Source of the DNA: Prevotella sp.
GTDB lineage: Bacteria; Bacteroidota; Bacteroidia; Bacteroidales; Bacteroidaceae
Length of the DNA: 64,000 nt
Reading direction: 5' to 3'
Assembly: GCA_017548605.1 (NCBI GenBank)
Contig: JAFYZT010000027.1
Span: 62,001-126,000 of the forward strand
Position numbers and translations under genes: made by a program. The notes under the pieces are model-generated. The model was not told where the DNA came from, ran no database searches, and saw only the letters and a list, made by a program, of their open reading frames with translations. Of the stretch, positions 15,444 to 21,390 are shown in pieces (the first letter of the stretch is position 1; every line of letters starts with the position of its first letter).

Positions 15444-17186
15444 ATGCTTGAATTTCTCATCTACGACCTCAAGGCAGCCTGTCTGATAGCCATATTCTAC
15501 ATGTTCTATCGGCTATTGTTGGCAAAAGAGACGCTGCACCAGATGAACCGTATCGTTCTGCTGGCCACCGCCCTGCTGTCATTCGTGTTGCCACTGTGCG
15601 TGTTCACCATCCATCGCGAGGTGACCGTGCAACCTGTAGCCGACATCCAGATTGGCGGTTTGCAGATGGAGGTCTTAGATGAAGGTGAAGGTTCGCAATG
15701 GTGGTTAACAGCATTGTCGGCGTTATTCATCGCCGGTGCTTCAGTAACCGTTCTGCGTTCACTGTATGCCGTTATTCAAGTTGTCAGACTGATTAAGAAG
15801 AGCGAGAAGCATCCTCAGGACGACGGTACCGTCATCGTGGTCAACGACCGCGTGGACTCACCGTTCAGTTGGATGCGTTACATAGTAATGAGCCGTAGTG
15901 ACTACGCCTCGCACGATGCCGCTATCCTCGCTCATGAGCGTGGCCACATCCGTCGTCATCACTCGTGGGATGTGCTGTTCACCGACCTCGTCACGCCCCT
16001 GCAGTGGTTCAATCCCGCGATATGGATGCTCAGGTCCGACCTGCGTTCCATTCACGAGTACGAAGCCGACCAGGAGGCACTCTCTCATGGCATCAACGCG
16101 CGTCAATATCAATTATTGTTAGTAACCAAGTCGTTGTCCACGGTCAGGTACTGCGTGGCCAACGGTATCAGTCACAGTACCCTCAAAAAACGAATCACCA
16201 TGATGTTGAAAAATCAATCAACTGCGATGCGTGGCATGAAAGTGCTGTTCGCATTGCCCATCATAGCCATTTCCTTAGCCCTGAATGCCAAAACCGAGAC
16301 CACCTATCTGATGGCGGACAACTCTGACGGGGCTGTAACCTCTACCGCCCTTCCCAACGGTACTTCCTCTGTACAAGAAGCCATATCGGAGGACGACGGT
16401 GACTATCTCTACATTGTCGATGGCAAGCAGATGACCGACATCAGCGGCATACCATCGAGTGACATCCAGAGTATGACAGTATTGAAAGGCGAGAAGGCCC
16501 GTCTTTTGGGTTACTCGCGCAATGTGGTCATTGTGAAACTGAAGAAGAGTAACCAAGCGACTGGGGAATTTTCCCCCTCCGAGGATGCTCTACCGATTTT
16601 CGATGTTTGCGAACAGATGCCCGAATATCCCGGCGGCATGTCGGAGATGATGAGATACATGATTGAAAACGTCCGCTATCCGAAGGAAGCCTTTGAGGCC
16701 AATGTACAAGGACGTGTGTTGGTGCAGTTCATCGTGAACGAGACAGGTGAGGTGAGCGACGCCTGCGTTGTGCAGGGCGTGGAGGAGCATCTGGACAAGG
16801 AGGCGTTGCGCGTCATCAGTTCGATGCCCGACTGGACTCCTGGCAAGCAAGGGGGCAAGGCTGTGAAGGTGAAATACACCATCCCCGTGTCATTTATGTT
16901 AGCGGGTGATGACACCCCGAAGCAGCAAGATAAAGATGCTGATGTTCAGACCATGGAAACGACGGTTAAGATTGACAATGGCGATGCCAGCGGAAAGACT
17001 ATCCGAGCCATCATGATCGACACCAGTGACAAAGACATGAAGACCGTCGTCTATATCGACGATGTGGAGACGAGCATGGAGGCGTTGACTGCCACGCCGC
17101 CGACATCCATCGACCATATTTCGGTAGACTCGAAGTCGGAAGGTGACGAGAAGACCCGCTCAATTAGGGTGTATACGAAGAAGTAA
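15444..17186 (+). CDS. BlaR1-type M56 sensor metallopeptidase with C-terminal TonB domain
   Basis: The 580-residue protein has several N-terminal membrane segments (residues ~1-115) and a cytoplasmic M56 zinc protease domain with HERGHIRRHHSW (His164, Glu165, His168) and a downstream EYEADQEA glutamate. A further membrane segment near VLFALPIIAISLAL (~273) leads to the periplasm. There, a TonB-receptor-plug-like stretch (YLYIVDGKQMTDISGIPSSD, about 335-375) is followed by a TonB C-terminal domain (FDVCEQMPEYPGGMSEMM to YTIPVSFML, about 385-490) and an acidic tail. Bacteroidetes often replace the penicillin-sensor domain of BlaR1 with TonB-like domains. Presumably it cleaves the adjacent BlaI-like repressor when its periplasmic part senses an unknown signal. 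Confidence 0.88.
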   Translation: MLEFLIYDLKAACLIAIFYMFYRLLLAKETLHQMNRIVLLATALLSFVLPLCVFTIHREVTVQPVADIQIGGLQMEVLDEGEGSQWWLTALSALFIAGASVTVLRSLYAVIQVVRLIKKSEKHPQDDGTVIVVNDRVDSPFSWMRYIVMSRSDYASHDAAILAHERGHIRRHHSWDVLFTDLVTPLQWFNPAIWMLRSDLRSIHEYEADQEALSHGINARQYQLLLVTKSLSTVRYCVANGISHSTLKKRITMMLKNQSTAMRGMKVLFALPIIAISLALNAKTETTYLMADNSDGAVTSTALPNGTSSVQEAISEDDGDYLYIVDGKQMTDISGIPSSDIQSMTVLKGEKARLLGYSRNVVIVKLKKSNQATGEFSPSEDALPIFDVCEQMPEYPGGMSEMMRYMIENVRYPKEAFEANVQGRVLVQFIVNETGEVSDACVVQGVEEHLDKEALRVISSMPDWTPGKQGGKAVKVKYTIPVSFMLAGDDTPKQQDKDADVQTMETTVKIDNGDASGKTIRAIMIDTSDKDMKTVVYIDDVETSMEALTATPPTSIDHISVDSKSEGDEKTRSIRVYTKK

Positions 17187-17189
17187 AAA

Positions 17190-17262
17190 ACCCACCCCGA
17201 CCCTCCCAAAGGGAGGGGGAATAAGCCTCCCCCTAGCCCCCTCCAAAAGAGGGGGGAATAAG
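17190..17262. repeat. C-rich dispersed elements (tandem pair) after the BlaR1-like gene
   Basis: Two C-rich inverted repeats in tandem: CCCACCCCGACCCTCCC... and CCTCCCCCTAGCCCC.... The same ~75 bp arrangement recurs nearly identically at 28097-28170, over 10 kb away. Confidence 0.85.
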
Positions 17263-17265
17263 CCT

Positions 17266-17305
17266 CCCGCAGCCCACTATTATTGGAGTGGGCTGCGGGA
17301 TTAAT
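17266..17305 (+). terminator. Strong hairpin terminating the blaI-blaR1-like operon
   Basis: A perfect 13 bp stem (CCCGCAGCCCACT at 17266-17278 with AGTGGGCTGCGGG at 17287-17299, 8-nt loop) is followed by ATTAATAATAATATTG, a weak T tract. Placement about 80 bp after the stop supports a terminator. Confidence 0.75.
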
Positions 17306-17418
17306 AATAATATTGTAAGGAATACTATACTATGAGAAAGAAACAGATAATGCCAAACCACCAAAGAAAATGACGCAAAAATTGCGACGTTATCAATGAC
17401 AAATCATCGAATCCCCAC

Positions 17419-17450
17419 AAAAAACCGGCAAAAAAGCTGGTTTTTCTTTT
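17419..17450. terminator. Second hairpin with T-rich flank in the blaR1-mntA spacer
   Basis: AAAAACCGGC-AAAAAA-GCTGGTTTTT (17420-17445) followed by CTTTT: a hairpin with A-rich and T-rich flanks, capable of terminating on either strand. It separates the BlaR1 operon from the toxin-antitoxin pair. Confidence 0.6.
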
Positions 17451-17578
17451 AACCGATACCTTTTATTCCTGCAAAGCACCTCATGGATTATAATCGGAAT
17501 TTATTGTAATTTTGCAGAAAATTCCGGAAAAACAATTCAAAAAAAGAGAATTAAATGTCTTTTATAACAAAAAAAATG

Positions 17579-17586
17579 TATATTTG
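17579..17586 (+). promoter_or_regulatory. Putative -7 element of the mntA-hepT promoter
   Basis: TATATTTG fits TAnnTTTG 40 bp before the ATG. The -33 region is only T-rich (TCTTTT). An alternative TAATTTTG lies at 17507-17514. Confidence 0.45.
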
Positions 17587-17625
17587 CACGGATATGACAA
17601 ATAATGACAAAATCATTGACTGATC

Positions 17626-17922
17626 ATGACAAACCTAGAAATCAAACAAACCATTGCTGATTACTTCAAATCACAACCTGTGAGCAAGGCATGGCTTTTC
17701 GGATCATTTGCTCGTGGCGACCAACGATCTGATAGTGATGTGGACATTCTCATCAGTTTCATTCCTGGCACTAAATTGGGATTGAAATTTTTTGGAATGA
17801 TCATCGACTTGGAAGATAGATTGCAACGTCCGGTTGACCTCGTTGTAGAAGGAGACTTGTTGCCATTTGCAAAAAAGACAGCTGACATTGATAAAATTCT
17901 GATTTATGAGAGAGGCAACTAG
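17626..17922 (+). CDS. mntA: MntA-type nucleotidyltransferase antitoxin
   Basis: This 98-residue minimal nucleotidyltransferase carries the GSx10DxD signature LFGSFARGDQRSDSDVDI, with Gly26-Ser27 and Asp38/Asp40 at the exact spacing. In characterised MntA-HepT pairs the antitoxin AMPylates a tyrosine of the HEPN toxin to silence it. The third carboxylate is probably in RPVDLVVEG. It overlaps the hepT gene by 17 bp. Both genes are AT-richer than the BlaR1 operon and begin the accessory stretch that runs to about 21 kb. Confidence 0.9.
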   Translation: MTNLEIKQTIADYFKSQPVSKAWLFGSFARGDQRSDSDVDILISFIPGTKLGLKFFGMIIDLEDRLQRPVDLVVEGDLLPFAKKTADIDKILIYERGN

Positions 17923-18241
17923 AGACAAGGACAGGTTGGAGCATATACTTGAAGCTATAGATAACGTGAATTCTTATACTGAAGGTATAAGCAAGGAAAT
18001 GCTCGCCTCTGATAAGCTACGCCTTCATGCTTGTGTATATAATGTACAAATTATTGGCGAAGCTGTATACAAGCTCACACAGGATTTCAAAGACAACCAT
18101 CCCGAGACACCATGGCGAATGATTGAAAAGATGCGCCACATTCTTGTACATGATTATTATCAAATCAACTTTAATATTCTCTGGCAAGTCATTGAGGATG
18201 ATTTGCCTAATCTAAAAGAACAGATTTCGGCATATATTTAG
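17906..18241 (+). CDS. hepT: HepT-type HEPN RNase toxin
   Basis: The 111-residue all-helical HEPN protein has the RNase motif Rx4HxY: MRHILVHDYYQ with Arg77, His82 and Tyr84. This is the motif whose tyrosine is AMPylated by MntA in studied homologues. An upstream conserved segment reads LHACVYNVQIIGEAVYKL. The toxin likely cleaves RNA unless modified by the adjacent MntA. Order (antitoxin first), overlap and length are typical, and both members look intact. It marks the last complete gene before a run of gene fragments. Confidence 0.9.
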   Translation: MREATRDKDRLEHILEAIDNVNSYTEGISKEMLASDKLRLHACVYNVQIIGEAVYKLTQDFKDNHPETPWRMIEKMRHILVHDYYQINFNILWQVIEDDLPNLKEQISAYI

Positions 18242-18249
18242 GAAGAACA

Positions 18250-18352
18250 CTCATTCACTAATAAGCCTATCGCAAAGCCCACCGTAGCGCAGTTAATACT
18301 GTTGTCGCTCGAAGAGAAAAAGATGACTCAGAAGCAGTTGGCTTGTTTCTGA
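18250..18352 (+). pseudogene. Truncated higA copy (first of three)
   Basis: Bases 18264-18343 encode KPTVAQLILLSLEEKKMTQK and then QLA, nearly identical to the middle of the intact antitoxin gene at 28632-28997, then break into CF-stop. The N-terminal half, the rest of the helix-turn-helix and the C-terminus are gone. The break is at GTTGGC (18337-18342), which it shares with the convergent SUMF1 fragment. Confidence 0.85.
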
Positions 18353-18606
18353 CCCACGGGGTGGGTCTTCGAGCCGCTATTGCCATCATACCACGCCACG
18401 GAACCGAGGTCGTTGCTGCCCGCATATTTGTAGCCACGGCTCTTGCTGCCCCCGCGCGGCATACTCCCACTCCGCCTCGGTGGGAAGGCGGAAAGGGCGG
18501 CCGGTGAGTTGGTTCAACTTCGTGATAAACTGTTGGCAGTCATTCCATGACACTTCTTCCACAGGAAGGTTTGAACCCTTGAAGAACGAAGGGTTAGTGC
18601 CCATTA
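18337..18606 (-). pseudogene. Frameshifted internal fragment of a SUMF1/formylglycine-generating-enzyme-like gene
   Basis: The minus strand reads [20 protein letters not shown], then [20 protein letters not shown] and [12 protein letters not shown], classic SUMF1-family sequence. The frame is lost at GCGCGGGGGCAGC (near 18455). Restoring two bases gives [20 protein letters not shown] and then [16 protein letters not shown], so a 2-nt deletion explains the break. Both gene ends are missing. The left end joins the higA fragment and the right end joins the ATPase gene. Confidence 0.85.
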
Positions 18607-19264
18607 AATAGTTCCTCCATCGTAATAGGTATCGGTGATATTTCTGAATACATATTCTCATTGAGTCCGTATGTGGTGACGAGGCTTACTTGGATACCAC
18701 CTTTGTGACCAGTTTCTTTTTGGAAGGTTTCCATACGCCGAACGATATTTCTATACTCTTTCTCATCAAGGGTATAGTCATCTTTTGAATATTTCATCTC
18801 ACAGATAGTAACGATACCGTCAGCGCGGTCTATAACCAAGTCAATTTGAACGGCAGGTTGGCTATTCTGACTGCGCCATGCATAGTATTCATGCCTGATG
18901 GCGTCAAGTCGCAAGCCATGTACAATCTGCCTTACATGCCATAGACAGACACGCTCAAAAGTCAGTCCATACCAATTATTTTGCTCTGGTGTACCGAGTG
19001 TGTTACGCCAGAAATGTTCATCCGTCACTCTACGTGTACCAAACCGATAGTAGAACAGAGAGTAGAAATCTATCAACTGGTATATGCCATTTTTCTGTAA
19101 TGTGCCGTTATTGTATCTGCGTACAAAGTCACAATGCTCCAAGTCATCCAGCATATCACAAAGATGACCATTGTCCGAAATTTTTAATTCCTTCGCTATT
19201 TCTGCACGTGTATATCCGTCACATCCTGGGCAAAAAGTTGTCATTTTTAACAGTTTTTGCCCGA
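18594..19264 (-). pseudogene. C-terminal half of an AAA-type ATPase with PD-(D/E)xK domain (5'-truncated)
   Basis: The 216-residue frame from 19244 (homology may begin about 19264) contains a winged-helix segment (YTRAEIAKELKISDNGHLCD), a linker helix region (NWYGLTFERVCLWHVRQI) and a nuclease-like core IDLVIDRADGIVTICEMKYS followed by VSLVTTYG. This matches the C-terminal half of the prokaryotic ATPase family found in Bacteroidetes, normally about 450-480 residues with an N-terminal P-loop ATPase. No P-loop is present here, and a TGA closes the frame just upstream. The last codons (FNGH-stop) overlap the start of the SUMF1 fragment through ATGGGCACTAA. Probably non-functional. Confidence 0.8.
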
Positions 19265-19367
19265 AATATCACTTCGCGAGATTCCAAAATCCAATTATTC
19301 CTTCAATAGTGGTACTTGAACATACCCCCCAAATAAGAGATTGGGACGCTTGATGATAAAAAGCAAA

Positions 19368-19438
19368 GAACTCGGGCATAAACCAAATGAAAATGCAAGT
19401 TTATGCCCAGTTATTATACATTTTAACAAACTGAGTTC
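19368..19438. repeat. Nested inverted repeats in a 340 bp gene-free stretch
   Basis: GAACTC (19368-19373) directly followed by GGGCATAAAC (19374-19383) pairs with GTTTATGCCC (19399-19408) and GAGTTC (19433-19438). The inner stem is a perfect 10 bp with a 15-nt loop; the outer arm is displaced by 24 bp. The flanking 19265-19585 region holds no other recognisable feature. Confidence 0.7.
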
Positions 19439-19585
19439 CTTCTTCATAACCTACTGACTTTTTACAACTTACCGACTAACAACACAAAAGTTTTGTATAA
19501 ATTTGTATAAACAAGTCGGCCTCTCTCCGAGCCAATGTATAACTTTGCACGCGGTTTTATATAACTGTAAGTGCTATAAACAACA

Positions 19586-19890
19586 ATGATTAGTATGATA
19601 GAAAGAAAAGACATCATCAGCGAATATGAACAGACAGTTTCCATTCGCGCTGTGGCCAGGAATCTTGGCATTCACCGCAAGACGGTGAAGAATTACGTCA
19701 ATGGGTATTTGGTTGCCAAGGCGGGAGGCGATGAGACGCTGACCGCCTACCTGAAGAGCGAGCCTTCGTACTAGGTTCCCCAAAGGGAGAGAACCGTCAT
19801 CACGGACGAGGTGTGTGAGTTTGTCAACACTTGCCTTCGTGACAATGAGGAGAAGTGCCGGAGGGGTGACAGGACGCAACCCGCCGAGCG
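19586..19890 (+). pseudogene. 5' fragment of an IS21-family istA transposase with in-frame amber stop
   Basis: MISMIERKDIISEYEQTVSI and then RAVARNLGIHRKTVKNYVNG is the N-terminal helix-turn-helix of IS21-type IstA. The frame meets TAG at 19772-19774 and then continues in the same frame with VPQRERTVITDEVCEFVNTC and LRDNEEKCRRGDR, also IstA-like. Homology ends about 19880-19890, where the reading frame runs into a higA fragment. The rest of istA and all of istB are missing. Confidence 0.82.
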
Positions 19891-20086
19891 CAAACAGCCA
19901 GAGCAGTTAATACTGTTGTCGCTCGAAGAGAAAAAGATGACTCAGAAGCAGTTGGCTATGGAAATCGGTGTCAGCCCATCGCGTATTAACGATTATATAT
20001 CCGGGCGAGCGGAACCGACGTTCAAAATAGCCCGTCAACTTTGCGCCACATTAGGCATCGCCCCTGCCGCTATGCTGGGCTGTTGA
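19811..20086 (+). pseudogene. istA::higA chimeric ORF (second higA copy, N-terminus replaced)
   Basis: From about 19902 the frame encodes the C-terminal two thirds of the HigA-type antitoxin (SLEEKKMTQKQLAMEIGVSP, SRINDYISGRAEP, ARQLCATLGIAPAAMLGC). This is near-identical to the intact copy at 28632-28997 over about 185 bp, with a complete helix-turn-helix. The first ~30 residues come from IstA, in frame. No toxin gene is adjacent. It could still yield a DNA-binding protein of about 91 residues. Whether it is expressed is unknown; IstA helix-turn-helix residues are not included because of the upstream amber stop. Confidence 0.75.
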
Positions 20087-20112
20087 ACATTACAACAGCC
20101 CAACATATGTTG
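20077..20112. terminator. Hairpin overlapping the stop of the chimeric higA
   Basis: GGGCTGTTG (20077-20085), 7-nt loop, CAACAGCCC (20093-20101): a perfect 9 bp stem containing the TGA stop, followed by the palindrome CAACATATGTTG (20101-20112). No T-run, so termination is only a guess. Confidence 0.45.
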
Positions 20113-20138
20113 TTCAACTCATTAACGAAATTTGAATA

Positions 20139-20927
20139 CTATTTTAGTGTCGCCCGATACTCTGTCGGGGTACAATCAAACTGCCCTAAATCACCAGGAA
20201 TGATTTCAACCTTTCCAACATGATTATCCATATCGAAATCATACACTCTGTAAAGATAGTACTGTTGTTTCATCTCGATGCTCTTTTTCAATTCATTCTC
20301 TGTAAAGTAAAAAGGAGTATGTTTATCATGTTTTGTTGTTTTCACTTCAATAAAACGTTCTTTTCCATTCTCATCAAATGAAAGGACATCATAGCCATAT
20401 CCGTCACCTTTTTCCTTGGCGATATGTTGTATTTTTTTCGCCAATTCGTCTTTTCCTACCTTTTTCAACCTATCCCGTTCATAAGAAACCACCCATTCTT
20501 CACCCGATCTACCAAGTGCCTCATTTTTAGCGTCTTCCATCGCATAATCTATTACTCTACCATTTCCTTGTTCTTTAGGTTCCTTTTTATCATCTAAAAA
20601 AGAATCTATAGATTTCCATAGTTCATTCAAAACAGCCCAATGGTAGTTATTATACCCACCTACACCTTGACTCCTATCTGATTTACAGTTATTTTTGAAT
20701 GCTTCGTAAGAAGGATACTTATCACATATTTTGAGAATAGTATCTAATGAGGTGACTTTCGAAACTTCATCAGAGAATGTTATCGATTTTCCATTTGTCG
20801 TTAACAACAAAGGTGCTGTTGTTTTCCCACTTTTCATTGTCAAAGATATTGGTTCTTTTGTATGTTTCACCTTAAGGACCAAATTGTTGTATGCCTCTTC
20901 TATTTTGGCTTTTAGTTCATCGTTCAT
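20139..20927 (-). CDS. DUF3883 (PD-(D/E)xK nuclease-like) domain protein
   Basis: The 262-residue protein has an uncharacterised N-terminal half and a C-terminal DUF3883 domain. The segments are ALGRSGEEWVVSYERDRL (residues ~138-155), IQHIAKEKGDGYGYDVLSFD, and RFIEVKTTKHDKHTPFYFTE, then YYLYRVYDFD. The GYDVLS...FIEVKTT pattern is the D...ExK core of the PD-(D/E)xK fold. DUF3883 domains are often appended to restriction enzymes and other defence proteins, so a DNA-targeting role is plausible but unproven. AT-rich and isolated between the gene-fragment mosaic and a 34 bp palindrome, it looks like part of the same accessory region. Confidence 0.8.
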   Translation of the reverse strand: MNDELKAKIEEAYNNLVLKVKHTKEPISLTMKSGKTTAPLLLTTNGKSITFSDEVSKVTSLDTILKICDKYPSYEAFKNNCKSDRSQGVGGYNNYHWAVLNELWKSIDSFLDDKKEPKEQGNGRVIDYAMEDAKNEALGRSGEEWVVSYERDRLKKVGKDELAKKIQHIAKEKGDGYGYDVLSFDENGKERFIEVKTTKHDKHTPFYFTENELKKSIEMKQQYYLYRVYDFDMDNHVGKVEIIPGDLGQFDCTPTEYRATLK

Positions 20928-20962
20928 ATTTTTTGTTCGTTTGTACTATTATTCTTATATTT

Positions 20963-20996
20963 CGGGTTACCATGTTTGCGCAAACATGGTAACCCG
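20963..20996. repeat. 34 bp perfect palindrome with no loop
   Basis: CGGGTTACCATGTTTGC (20963-20979) is followed immediately by its exact reverse complement (20980-20996). It lies 35 bp before the DUF3883 start and 55 bp after the stop of the 73-residue gene. It may be a bidirectional terminator, an operator or a recombination site. Confidence 0.85.
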
Positions 20997-21050
20997 GAGA
21001 CAATAATATCCCCTACAAGTATTATTGTTATCAGCAAGTATATATTATTC

Positions 21051-21272
21051 TTATAATGAATCCCATATAGTAGAAGAGAGTCTATCTTTTTCCGTTGGAT
21101 ACTCTTCTTCCCATAAGTTGGAACTGTTGGCAGCCGGTTCTTGAGAGCCGCTCTCGTCCACGCCGCCCCAGCCAGTGCCGTTGTCACCTGTCACGCTGCC
21201 GTCGAGCATGATACTATCGATGTCCATCATGCAGGTCTTCACCTGCGGTGCAATATATCTGTTTTTTTTCAT
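21051..21272 (-). CDS. Small Bacteroidales-type protein of unknown function (73 aa)
   Basis: Starting at ATG 21272 the frame encodes MKKNRYIAPQVKTCMMDIDS and a tail ending in EEEYPTEKDRLSSTIWDSL. The pattern (basic start, Y-x-x-P, hydrophobic short stretch with Met residues, a Gly/Ser/Asn/Asp-rich region including TGDNGTGWGGVDESGS, acidic Trp-containing end) recurs in short uncharacterised Prevotella/Bacteroides proteins often found near surface-protein genes. A longer start at 21320 would read through a C-rich repeat (AHPPLGRVGVG) and is rejected. It follows the giant surface protein in the same orientation. Confidence 0.6.
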   Translation of the reverse strand: MKKNRYIAPQVKTCMMDIDSIMLDGSVTGDNGTGWGGVDESGSQEPAANSSNLWEEEYPTEKDRLSSTIWDSL

Positions 21273-21282
21273 AATTGTTTTA

Positions 21283-21389
21283 CCCACCCCGACCCTCCCC
21301 AAGGGAGGGTGGGCTTTCATGGGCTTTGTTTATTGGTTAAACTTTTTGTTATCACTCCCCCCTCCCATAGGGAGGGGTTGGGGGTGGGT
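21283..21389. repeat. Two C-rich dispersed palindromic elements after the surface-protein gene
   Basis: 21283-21313 (CCCACCCCGACCCTCCCC then AAGGGAGGGTGGG) and 21356-21389 (CCCTCCCATAGGGAGGGG then TTGGGGGTGGG) are in opposite orientation, separated by 42 bp. They lie between the surface-protein stop and the 73-residue gene. Confidence 0.8.
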
Positions 21390-21390
21390 A

